Assembly (NCBI GenBank): GCA_904502075.1
Contig: CAJGDL010000087.1
Location: 1 to 7,368 of the forward strand
Source of the DNA: an uncultured Alistipes sp.
Lineage (GTDB): Bacteria > Bacteroidota > Bacteroidia > Bacteroidales > Rikenellaceae
Direction of reading: 5' to 3'
Length of the DNA stretch: 7,368 bases
This document shows positions 1-5,669 of this stretch, one piece after another. Numbering within the stretch: the first letter of the stretch is position 1; every line of letters begins with the position of its first letter. The notes under the pieces were generated by a model. It was not told where the DNA came from, did not search any database, and was given only the letters and a program-made list of their open reading frames with translations. A program made the translations under genes and the position numbers.

Positions 1-42
1 CAAATCATTGTCAGGCTCTCTTTTATGAAGTATCCCGTCGGT

Positions 43-309
43 TTACTTCGCGTTCTTCTTATCGTAGCGCTTTGCGTAGCGGCTCATAAACTTATCGACG
101 CGACCGGCGGTGTCAACCAACTTCATCTTGCCCGTATAGAACGGGTGCGAGGTGTTGGAGATTTCCATCTTATACACGGGATAGGTTTCGCCGTTCACTT
201 CGATGGTCTCTTTTGTCGAAACGGCGGACCGACACAAAAACACGTGGTCGTTGGACATGTCCTTGAAGGCCACAATACGATAATTCTGAGGATGGATTCC
301 TGCTTTCAT
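43..309 (-). CDS. rpmE2: 50S ribosomal protein L31, type B (bL31B)
   Basis: Encodes an 88-aa ribosomal protein of the large subunit. In ribosomes bL31 sits at the central protuberance and bridges to the small-subunit head. The start MKAGIHPQNYRIVAF and the later SNTSHPFYTGK segment are typical of the family. The zinc-binding cysteines of type A L31 are absent: the only cysteine is C26. That absence and the longer chain (type A is about 70 aa) identify the zinc-independent type B form. The ATG at 307-309 is the natural start because it gives the canonical N-terminus. The stop is TAA, read on the minus strand at 43-45. The gene stands alone and is transcribed away from ftsY. A promoter about 60 nt upstream on the same strand gives a leader of roughly 55 nt that is A-rich and has no Shine-Dalgarno. 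Nothing in the 42 bp beyond its stop is recognisable as a terminator or another gene. Confidence 0.96.
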   Translation of the reverse strand: MKAGIHPQNYRIVAFKDMSNDHVFLCRSAVSTKETIEVNGETYPVYKMEISNTSHPFYTGKMKLVDTAGRVDKFMSRYAKRYDKKNAK

Positions 310-370
310 TTTCGTAGGTTTTTGTTGTTAATATTAAATTGTTTTTAGTGTTTTCACGCTTTTCAGCCCG

Positions 371-403
371 CAAATGTAAAGATAAAAATCCGCTCCTGCA
401 AAA
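371..403 (-). promoter_or_regulatory. Bacteroidota-type sigma-70 promoter for rpmE2
   Basis: On the minus strand the -7 element reads TACATTTG (plus-strand 371-378), a full match to the Bacteroidota consensus TAnnTTTG. The -33 element TTTTG occupies plus-strand 399-403, and exactly 20 nt separate its TTG from the TA. Transcription would start near plus-strand 364-366, leaving a leader of about 55 nt before the rpmE2 ATG. It is divergent from the ftsY promoter. The roughly 80 bp between the two promoters contain only AT-rich sequence and a short GC hairpin (452-463). Confidence 0.8.
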
Positions 404-482
404 TTTTTTCGTCTAAAAATCAATTTTTTATCCAAAAAGAGCGCTTTATCGCCCCTTTCGGGGGAAATTTATCTTGCTTGTA

Positions 483-513
483 TTGAACCCTTCGACCTTT
501 TTTTGTACCTTTG
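483..513 (+). promoter_or_regulatory. Bacteroidota-type sigma-70 promoter for ftsY-rimO
   Basis: TTG at 483-485, a 20-nt spacer, and TACCTTTG at 506-513 match the Bacteroidota -33/-7 consensus. The predicted start site is around 519-521. This also settles the ftsY start codon: any initiation at the in-frame TTG at 503 would lie upstream of the transcript, so the ATG at 572 must be used. Confidence 0.85.
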
Positions 514-571
514 CAAAAATTATGTTGTTTCCTGTTGGGGCCGATGGGGCCTCAACCCAAAAACGAAACCT

Positions 572-1654
572 ATGGGATTTTTTGACCTGTTTAAGAAAAA
601 GAAGACGGAGGAGCCGGCAGCGCCCCAAGGGAGCACTGCCGCCCCCGAAACCGAGAGCCCCGAAGTCGCCACCCCCGAGGCGGTGACGGAGCAGGAGGCC
701 GAGGCCAAACAACACGAGGCCGATCGCCGCGAATTGGAGGCGGGGCTGGAGAAGACCAAGACGGGCTTCTTCTCGAAGTTGGCCCGTGCCGTGGCCGGCC
801 GCTCGACCGTCGATGCCGATGTATTGGACGACCTGGAGGAGGTGCTCATCACCTCGGATGTGGGTGTGGATACCACCGTGAAGATCATTCGCCGCATCGA
901 GGAGCGTGTGGCACGCGATAAGTACATGAACACTTCGGAATTGCAGTCGATCTTGCGCGAAGAGATCGCCCTTTTGATGGAGGAGTCGAACCGCAAGGAG
1001 GAGGATTTCGGCATCGAGGTGAAGCCCGGCATGCCCTATGTGATGATGGTTGTGGGTGTCAATGGTGCGGGCAAGACCACCACGATCGGAAAACTTGCCG
1101 CTCAACTCACTAAGGCCGGGCGCAAGGTCTACATCGGTGCAGCCGATACGTTCCGTGCCGCCGCCATCGACCAGCTGGCCGTTTGGGCCGAGCGCGCCGG
1201 GGCCACGATGATCCGCCAGGAGATGGGCAGCGACCCCGCCTCGGTGGCCTTCGATACGCTGAAGTCTGCCGTGGCCAATGGGGCCGAAGTGGTCTTGATT
1301 GATACGGCCGGCCGTCTGCACAACAAGATCGGCCTGATGAACGAGCTGACGAAGATCCGCAACGTGATGGCCAAGGTGATTCCCGATGCGCCACACGAGG
1401 TGATGCTCGTATTGGACGGTTCGACCGGTCAGAATGCCTTCGAGCAGGCCAAGCAGTTCACCCAGGCCACCCAGGTAACCTCGCTCACGATCACGAAACT
1501 CGACGGCACGGCCAAGGGAGGTGTGGTGATCGGCATCAGCGACCAGTTCCACATTCCGGTGCGCTATATCGGTGTGGGCGAGGGGGTCGATCAGCTGAAG
1601 ATGTTCGACCGCAAAGAGTTTGTAAAAGCCCTGTTCGGAGATGAAAAAAATTAA
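572..1654 (+). CDS. ftsY: Signal recognition particle receptor FtsY
   Basis: A 360-aa SRP-type GTPase that docks SRP-bound ribosomes at the inner membrane and passes nascent chains to SecYEG. The N-terminus MGFFDLFKKKK is an amphipathic, basic membrane-binding segment. A short acidic A-region (about 12-60) follows, then the helical N domain (about 61-145) and the G domain (about 150-360). GTPase motifs are all present: GVNGAGKTT (162-170), DTFRAAA (192-198), DTAGR (244-248), TKLD (308-311) and the closing GVGE (334-337). There is no transmembrane segment, and the A-region is shorter than in E. coli FtsY. The reading frame is open further upstream, but those codons overlap the promoter, so the ATG at 572 is chosen. 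The leader before it is A-rich with no Shine-Dalgarno. The 3' end overlaps rimO by 14 bp, so the two genes are co-transcribed and probably translationally coupled. Confidence 0.97.
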   Translation: MGFFDLFKKKKTEEPAAPQGSTAAPETESPEVATPEAVTEQEAEAKQHEADRRELEAGLEKTKTGFFSKLARAVAGRSTVDADVLDDLEEVLITSDVGVDTTVKIIRRIEERVARDKYMNTSELQSILREEIALLMEESNRKEEDFGIEVKPGMPYVMMVVGVNGAGKTTTIGKLAAQLTKAGRKVYIGAADTFRAAAIDQLAVWAERAGATMIRQEMGSDPASVAFDTLKSAVANGAEVVLIDTAGRLHNKIGLMNELTKIRNVMAKVIPDAPHEVMLVLDGSTGQNAFEQAKQFTQATQVTSLTITKLDGTAKGGVVIGISDQFHIPVRYIGVGEGVDQLKMFDRKEFVKALFGDEKN

Positions 1655-2933
1655 CGTCATAACCCTCGGATGCTCGAAGAATACGGTTGATTCGGAGCAC
1701 TTGATGGCCCAACTTCACGCCTCGGGCTATGAGGTGGTGGCCGACAGCGACCGCACGGATGCCAAGGTGGTGGTGATCAACACCTGCGGCTTTATTGGCG
1801 ATGCCAAACAGGAGTCGATCGAACTGATCCTCCAGGCGGCCGAGCTGAAAAAGGCGGGCAAGATCGAGGAGCTCTTCGTGATCGGCTGCCTCTCGGAGCG
1901 CTATGCCGACGAGCTGCGCGCCGAGTTGCCGGAGGTGGACGACTTCTTCGGCGTAAAGGATTGGGAGGGGGTGGTACGCCGCCTGGGTGCCGAGTACCGC
2001 CCCTCGTGCGAAACCGACCGCGTACAGACCACCCCGAAACACTACGCCTACCTCAAGATCGGCGAGGGGTGCAACTGGAAATGTGGCTACTGCGCTATTC
2101 CGATCATTCGCGGCGAGCACCGCTCGGTACCGATGGAGGCCCTCTTGGAGGAGGCCGAAAAGTTGGTCAAAGGGGGCGTGAAGGAGCTGATGGTCATCGC
2201 CCAAGACACCACCTACTACGGCCTGGATCTCTACGGAAAACGCCGCCTGGCCGATCTGCTCCGTGCCCTCTGCCGCATCGAGGGGTTGGAGTGGATTCGT
2301 CTCCACTACGCTTACCCCACCGCCTTCCCCGACGAGGTGATCGAGGTGATGCGCGAGGAGCCCAAGATCTGCAAATACCTCGATATCCCCTTCCAGCACA
2401 TCGCGGACAACCAGTTGCGCGCCATGAAGCGTCGCCACACCAAGGCCGAGGCCGAGGCTCTGATCCGCAAACTGCGCACGGCGATGCCCGACCTCACGCT
2501 GCGCACCACCATGCTGGTGGGCTACCCCGGGGAGACAGAGCAGGACTTCGAGGAGTTGATGGAGTTTGTAAAACAAGTTCGCTTCGAACGCCTGGGAGTC
2601 TTCGCCTACTCGGAGGAGGAGGGCACCTACTCGGCCACCGAACTTACGGACGATGTTCCCGAGGAGGTGAAGCAGCAGCGCGTGGAGCGTTTGATGCGCC
2701 TGCAGAGCGACCTCTCGCGCGAGAACAACCTACGCCGCGTAGGGCGCACCGAGCGCGTGATCATCGACTCGCGCCAGGGCGACTTCTATGTGGCCCGTTC
2801 GCAGTACGACTCGCCCGAGGTGGATCAGGAGATTCTGATTCCGGCGGATGGCAAACGCCTTTTCCGCGGTCGCTTCTACGAGGTGAAAATCACCGATGCC
2901 TCGGAGTACGACCTCTACGGCGAGGTCATCTAA
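1641..2933 (+). CDS. rimO: Ribosomal protein uS12 methylthiotransferase RimO
   Basis: A 430-aa radical-SAM enzyme that adds a beta-methylthio group to a conserved aspartate of ribosomal protein uS12 (Asp89 in E. coli numbering), using two [4Fe-4S] clusters. The N-terminal methylthiotransferase domain carries the three auxiliary-cluster cysteines C11 (TLGCSKN), C49 (NTCGF) and C83 (IGCLSERY). The radical-SAM motif CNWKCGYC has C144, C148 and C151. The C-terminal part (about 365-430) is the TRAM substrate-binding domain. The opening MKKINVITLGCSKNTVDSE and the downstream FQHIAD and LVGYPGET segments separate RimO from its tRNA-modifying relatives MiaB and MtaB. Length is normal for the family. 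The ATG at 1641 lies inside the last codons of ftsY (14-bp overlap, different frame), so expression follows ftsY. Two hairpins downstream end the operon. Confidence 0.96.
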   Translation: MKKINVITLGCSKNTVDSEHLMAQLHASGYEVVADSDRTDAKVVVINTCGFIGDAKQESIELILQAAELKKAGKIEELFVIGCLSERYADELRAELPEVDDFFGVKDWEGVVRRLGAEYRPSCETDRVQTTPKHYAYLKIGEGCNWKCGYCAIPIIRGEHRSVPMEALLEEAEKLVKGGVKELMVIAQDTTYYGLDLYGKRRLADLLRALCRIEGLEWIRLHYAYPTAFPDEVIEVMREEPKICKYLDIPFQHIADNQLRAMKRRHTKAEAEALIRKLRTAMPDLTLRTTMLVGYPGETEQDFEELMEFVKQVRFERLGVFAYSEEEGTYSATELTDDVPEEVKQQRVERLMRLQSDLSRENNLRRVGRTERVIIDSRQGDFYVARSQYDSPEVDQEILIPADGKRLFRGRFYEVKITDASEYDLYGEVI

Positions 2934-2960
2934 TCGACCACATACGCTCAACAGGCGATA

Positions 2961-2985
2961 AAGAGTGGCACAAAAGGTGCCTTTT
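2961..2985 (+). terminator. Short hairpin after rimO, possible auxiliary terminator
   Basis: GGCAC (2967-2971) pairs with GTGCC (2977-2981) around an AAAAG loop and is followed by four T. The stem is only 5 bp and the T-run is short. By itself it would be a weak terminator, but it stands just ahead of the stronger hairpin at 2996-3028, so the pair may act in tandem. Confidence 0.4.
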
Positions 2986-2995
2986 CCATCACAAG

Positions 2996-3028
2996 AGTTC
3001 GGAAATTTGGAAATTCCGAACTTTTTTT
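2996..3028 (+). terminator. Intrinsic terminator of the ftsY-rimO operon
   Basis: AGTTCGGAA (2996-3004) pairs perfectly with TTCCGAACT (3014-3022), enclosing a 9-nt loop, and runs into seven T (3022-3028). This is a classical intrinsic terminator about 65 nt after the rimO stop. It is interleaved with the next promoter: the loop contains the TTG of that promoter's -33 element. Confidence 0.85.
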
Positions 3029-3037
3029 ATACCTTTG
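3007..3037 (+). promoter_or_regulatory. Bacteroidota-type promoter for the coiled-coil/zapA operon
   Basis: TTG at 3007-3009, a 20-nt spacer and TACCTTTG at 3030-3037 match the Bacteroidota consensus. The -7 box is identical to that of ftsY. The predicted start is about 3043-3045, giving a leader of about 24 nt before the ATG at 3068. The -33 element falls in the loop of the preceding terminator and the spacer contains its 3' arm and T-run. Confidence 0.8.
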
Positions 3038-3067
3038 GGGAAAATAATTGTACAATAGACCGAAACA

Positions 3068-3361
3068 ATGGCTGTAAAAGGGGTAATCACCGAACTGAAC
3101 GAACGCTTGGAGCGTTTGGTGGAGGAGCATCGCAAGATGGTGACTCTGTGCGGGAAACTCACGGCCGAGCGCGATGGCCTCAAGGAGGAGAAACGCGCCT
3201 TGGAGCAACGCGTACGCGACTTGGATCGCGAACTCTCGAAACAACAGCTGAGTGAAGGTCTGGCCGGCGGAAAAGCCGACAAAGAGAAGGCGCGTGCGCG
3301 TGTCAACCAGCTGATGCGGGAGGTCGACAAGTGTATCGCCCTGTTGAACAAAGCCGAATAA
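3068..3361 (+). CDS. Small coiled-coil protein upstream of zapA, possible ZapA partner
   Basis: Encodes a 97-aa, highly charged cytoplasmic protein with no signal peptide or membrane segment. Residues about 5-62 form heptad-like helix rich in Leu, Glu, Lys and Arg (for example ERLERLVEEHRKM and LEQRVRDLDREL). A short Gly-containing break (about 65-68, GLAGG) follows, and then a second helix (about 70-96) ends in LNKAE. No enzymatic motif is visible. The stop is 6 bp before the zapA ATG, so the two are co-transcribed from the promoter at 3007-3037. Known ZapA partners such as ZapB of gammaproteobacteria and ZauP of Caulobacter are also small coiled-coil proteins, and ZauP is likewise encoded next to zapA. 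A role in Z-ring organisation is therefore inferred from neighbourhood and architecture only. I cannot assign it to a named family. Coiled-coil composition makes sequence similarity alone unreliable. Confidence 0.85.
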   Translation: MAVKGVITELNERLERLVEEHRKMVTLCGKLTAERDGLKEEKRALEQRVRDLDRELSKQQLSEGLAGGKADKEKARARVNQLMREVDKCIALLNKAE

Positions 3362-3367
3362 CGCCCT

Positions 3368-3682
3368 ATGGAGGAGACCAAAAAATTGACCATGAACCTG
3401 AAGGTGGCCGGAAAGGCCTACCGCGTCAATACGCTTCCCGAGAAGGAGGAGGCCTATCGACTGGCGGAGCAGGAGGTCAATGACTATATCAACAGCTTCA
3501 AGAAGGGAAAATACAAGGGGTTTGAGGATCGCGACTACCTTGCGATGGCCGCCCTGCATTTGGCGATTGCCAACGTACAACTGCGCCAAAGCCGCGAGGT
3601 GGGTGGCGAAGACTTGAAAGCGCTCGACGCGATGAACAATCGCCTGGATCACTATTTGAATGAGTTAAAAACCGAGATTTAA
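3368..3682 (+). CDS. zapA: Cell division protein ZapA
   Basis: A 104-aa protein that binds FtsZ polymers and promotes their bundling at midcell. The N-terminal globular part (about 6-55) has the ZapA pattern: a beta strand (LTMNLKVAGKAYRV) and a helix beginning near the PEKEEAYRLAEQEVNDYI segment. The second half (about 58-104) is the long amphipathic helix (DYLAMAALHLAIANVQL and NRLDHYLNEL) that forms the dimer and tetramer coiled coil. Length is usual for the family. The ATG at 3368 is 6 bp after the stop of the coiled-coil gene, and no independent promoter lies between. As in E. coli, where ssrS lies immediately downstream of zapA, the sequence after this gene appears to encode a 6S RNA. 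Confidence 0.88.
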   Translation: MEETKKLTMNLKVAGKAYRVNTLPEKEEAYRLAEQEVNDYINSFKKGKYKGFEDRDYLAMAALHLAIANVQLRQSREVGGEDLKALDAMNNRLDHYLNELKTEI

Positions 3683-3750
3683 TTCGGAACAGAGGGGCCG
3701 GCCCGCTTTAAAAAGCCGACAGCGTTCTGACATATAGAGAAGGAAAAATC

Positions 3751-3950
3751 TACCCGCATAGATTCCTTAAGCTTTGCGAAACTGAACAATTATTACATTG
3801 GGGCAACGGATGCTTTGTCAAAATCAGGCCTTAACCCCTCGGGGTGTCGCCCGCGGGCGACCGTTGGAAGGTTGCGAATAGCAGCGACCCCACACCTGAC
3901 TTATCTTGCAGATTCGTCAAACGAAAGAAGGGATCTTATGCGGTTTTTTT
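3751..3950 (+). ncRNA. ssrS: Candidate 6S RNA in the zapA-rny gap
   Basis: The 308-bp gap has no credible ORF but has the 6S layout. A closing stem pairs CCGCATAGATTCCTT (3754-3768) with AAGGGATCTTATGCGG (3928-3943): 15 pairs, one bulged T, one G-U. It extends through CTTT (3772-3775) with AAAG (3924-3927), or alternatively CGAA with TTCG (3913-3916). A large asymmetric open region follows (about 3781-3823 and 3900-3912). An upper stem is closed by TCAGG/CCTGA (3824-3828, 3895-3899) and GGGGT/ACCCC (3841-3845, 3887-3891). Hairpins GTCGCC-CGCG-GGCGAC (3846-3861) and GTTGC-GAATA-GCAGC (3871-3885) lie inside. Nine T follow the closing stem. Size is near 200 nt, usual for 6S RNA, which binds the sigma-70 holoenzyme as an open-promoter mimic. 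The zapA-ssrS neighbourhood is known from E. coli. Exact ends are inferred, and no consensus promoter is seen directly upstream. Confidence 0.75.
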
Positions 3951-3952
3951 TT
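3928..3952 (+). terminator. 3' arm of the RNA closing stem plus T9, probable terminator
   Basis: The 3' arm of the candidate 6S closing stem (3928-3943) runs directly into nine T (3944-3952), a typical 3' end for a small RNA. The pairing partner is about 160 nt upstream and not a local hairpin, so termination efficiency is uncertain. Partial read-through could supply the rny transcript, because no separate consensus promoter is visible between here and the rny ATG at 3991. Confidence 0.5.
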
Positions 3953-3990
3953 GAACCATTAACCTAATTATATAAAAACAAACAAAACAA

Positions 3991-5538
3991 ATGGGTACTA
4001 TTATTTTAACCGCCTGTATATCTGCCATTGTCGGAGTCGGGGTCTATGTGTTGATCACAAACCTCGTACTCAAGCAGAGCATTAAAAAGCGCTGCGAGGC
4101 TGCCGTCAAGGAGGCTGAAGCCGAGGGTGAGATGATCAAGAAGGAGAAGATCCTGCAGGCAAAAGAGAAGTTCATACAACTCAAGAGTGAACACGATCGC
4201 GAGGTGAATCTGCGCAACCAGAAGATCGCCCAAAGCGAGCAGCGTGCCAAGCAGATCGAGAGTAATCTGCAGAATCAGCAGCGCGACCTGGAGAACAAGA
4301 TCAAGGAGAATGACCGCCTCAAGGAGCAGATGCAGGGCCAGATGCAGCGTCTGCAGGGCAAAGAGGAGGAGGTGGAGCGTCTGCGCTTGGAGCAGAACAG
4401 CCGCCTGGAGCAGATCTCGGGCATGAGCTCGGAGGAGGCCAAGAACATCCTGGTGGAGAACATGAAGGCCGAGGCCAAGAGCGATGCCGCCGCCTACATC
4501 AACGAGACAATTGAGGAGGCCAAGCTCACCGCCACGAAGGAGGCCAAGCGCATCATCGTCGCCTCGATTCAGCGTGTGGCGACCGAGACCGCGATCGAAA
4601 ATGCTGTAACGGTCTTCCACATCGATAGCGACGAGGTGAAGGGCCGCATCATCGGCCGTGAGGGTCGCAACATCCGCGCCCTGGAGGCCGCGACCGGCAT
4701 CGAGATCATTGTGGACGATACCCCCGAGGCCATCATCCTGAGCGGCTTCGACCCCGTACGTCGCGAGATCGCCCGCCTGGCTCTGCACCAGCTCGTTACC
4801 GACGGCCGCATCCATCCCGCCCGCATCGAGGAGGTGGTGGCCAAGGTTAAGAAGCAGATCGAGGAGGAGATCGTGGAGGTGGGTAAGCGTACCACCATCG
4901 ACCTCGGCATCCACGGCCTGCACCCCGAGTTGATTCGTCTGATCGGTAAGATGAAGTACCGCTCGTCGTATGGCCAGAACCTGCTGCAGCACGCCCGCGA
5001 GACGGCCAATCTGGCCGGTATCATGGCCGCCGAGTTGGGCCTCAACCCCAAGCTGGCCCGCCGCGCCGGTCTGCTGCACGACATCGGCAAGGTGCCCGAT
5101 GACGAGCCCGAACTGCCGCACGCCATCATCGGTATGAAGCTCGCCGAGAAGTACAAAGAGAAGCCCGAGGTATGCAACGCCGTGGGAGCTCACCACGACG
5201 AGACCGAGATGACCTCGCTGATCGCCCCCATCATCCAGGTGTGCGATGCCATCTCGGGTGCCCGCCCGGGTGCCCGTCGCGAGGTGGTTGAGAGCTACAT
5301 CAAGCGTCTGAAGGAGATGGAGGACATCGCCCTCTCCTACCCCGGCGTGGTGAAGACCTACGCCATCCAGGCCGGTCGCGAGCTGCGCGTGATCGTCGGT
5401 GCCGACAAACTCTCGGATCAGGAGTCGGAGAGCCTGTCGCACGATATCGCCAAGAAGATCCAGGACGAAATGACGTACCCGGGTCAAGTAAAGATCACGG
5501 TGATCCGCGAAACCCGCGCCGTAAGTTACGCGAAGTAA
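3991..5538 (+). CDS. rny: Ribonuclease Y
   Basis: A 515-aa membrane-anchored endoribonuclease that starts decay of many mRNAs by cutting single-stranded regions. Domains in order: one N-terminal membrane helix (about 4-27, ILTACISAIVGVGVYVLI); a long coiled coil (about 30-190), rich in Gln, Glu and Lys; a KH RNA-binding domain (about 206-265) with the GRIIGREGRN loop at 218-227; and an HD phosphodiesterase domain (about 330-425). Metal and catalytic residues are H334 (QHARET), H363-D364 (LLHDIGK), H401-H402 (GAHHDE) and D419 (QVCDA). Length is typical of RNase Y. The ATG at 3991 gives the expected membrane anchor and follows an extremely A-rich leader without Shine-Dalgarno. No TAnnTTTG promoter is seen between the 6S candidate and the start, so expression may depend on transcription entering from upstream. 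A 14-bp hairpin lies 27 nt after the stop. Confidence 0.97.
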   Translation: MGTIILTACISAIVGVGVYVLITNLVLKQSIKKRCEAAVKEAEAEGEMIKKEKILQAKEKFIQLKSEHDREVNLRNQKIAQSEQRAKQIESNLQNQQRDLENKIKENDRLKEQMQGQMQRLQGKEEEVERLRLEQNSRLEQISGMSSEEAKNILVENMKAEAKSDAAAYINETIEEAKLTATKEAKRIIVASIQRVATETAIENAVTVFHIDSDEVKGRIIGREGRNIRALEAATGIEIIVDDTPEAIILSGFDPVRREIARLALHQLVTDGRIHPARIEEVVAKVKKQIEEEIVEVGKRTTIDLGIHGLHPELIRLIGKMKYRSSYGQNLLQHARETANLAGIMAAELGLNPKLARRAGLLHDIGKVPDDEPELPHAIIGMKLAEKYKEKPEVCNAVGAHHDETEMTSLIAPIIQVCDAISGARPGARREVVESYIKRLKEMEDIALSYPGVVKTYAIQAGRELRVIVGADKLSDQESESLSHDIAKKIQDEMTYPGQVKITVIRETRAVSYAK

Positions 5539-5565
5539 TCGATAGACCCGGGTACATTCCACAAC

Positions 5566-5599
5566 TTATAAAGAGTCGCCACAAAGCGGCTCTTTATAA
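5566..5599 (+). terminator. Hairpin terminator after rny
   Basis: TTATAAAGAGTCGC (5566-5579) pairs with GCGGCTCTTTATAA (5586-5599): 14 bp with one G-U, loop CACAAA plus one unpaired C. The A-rich 5' arm and CTCTTT 3' arm give a bidirectional intrinsic terminator shape. There is no T-run beyond the stem, only the T-rich end of the 3' arm, so strength is uncertain. Confidence 0.6.
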
Positions 5600-5610
5600 C
5601 TATAAAACAG

Positions 5611-5654
5611 TCATTGCGAGGAGGTTGTAAACAACCGACGTGCAATCTCCTCCA
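5611..5654. repeat. Palindromic REP/MITE-like intergenic element
   Basis: The segment starts TCATTGCGAGGAGG and ends GACGTGCAATCTCCTCC. Its outer arms ATTGC (5613-5617) and GCAAT (5642-5646) pair, and an inner stem GGTTG (5623-5627) pairs with CAACC (5632-5636). It resembles the family of short intergenic repeats of the form CATTGCGAG...GCAATCTC that I recall from many bacterial genomes. Only one copy is in the window, so repetitiveness is inferred and not shown. It lies between the rny terminator and the hydrolase ATG. It creates a spurious in-frame GTG (5640) upstream of the real hydrolase start. Confidence 0.55.
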
Positions 5655-5669
5655 CCCAAAATTACAACC

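Noticed and set aside
1..42. Search for an rpmE2 terminator or adjacent gene at the left edge
   Set aside because: No convincing hairpin with T-run and no coding signal were found in these 42 bases.
452..463. CCCC-TTTC-GGGG hairpin between the divergent promoters, considered as a terminator
   Set aside because: It has only four base pairs and no T-run on either strand, and it lies between divergent promoters with no transcript entering it.
503..571. Extension of FtsY to an upstream in-frame TTG
   Set aside because: The TTG overlaps the promoter's spacer and -7 box and precedes the predicted transcript start. The extra 23 residues are unlike any FtsY N-terminus, whereas ATG 572 gives the typical MGFFDLFKKK.
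522..686. Possible leader peptide starting at ATG 522, close to the predicted ftsY transcript start
   Set aside because: Its frame mostly overlaps ftsY and encodes an Arg/Pro-rich out-of-frame shadow. There are no signs of attenuation structure.
446..1660. A 404-codon antisense frame over ftsY, and a similar one over rimO (1536-2576)
   Set aside because: These are shadow frames of strongly biased codons. The sense products have every family motif, and the antisense products have none.
3834..3861. Tandem GC hairpins considered as a stand-alone zapA terminator
   Set aside because: They are not followed by a T-run and fit better as the upper arm of the 6S candidate, where GGGGT pairs with ACCCC at 3887-3891.
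4006..5562. A 518-codon open frame antisense to nearly all of rny
   Set aside because: It is an artefact of GC-rich codon use in rny, with low-complexity Leu/Gly/His/Asp content and no recognisable domain. The sense strand encodes a complete RNase Y.
5640..5669. GTG start for the hydrolase at 5640
   Set aside because: It would place QSPPPKITT before the signal peptide, and the GTG belongs to the palindromic repeat. The ATG at 5670 begins a perfect Sec signal.
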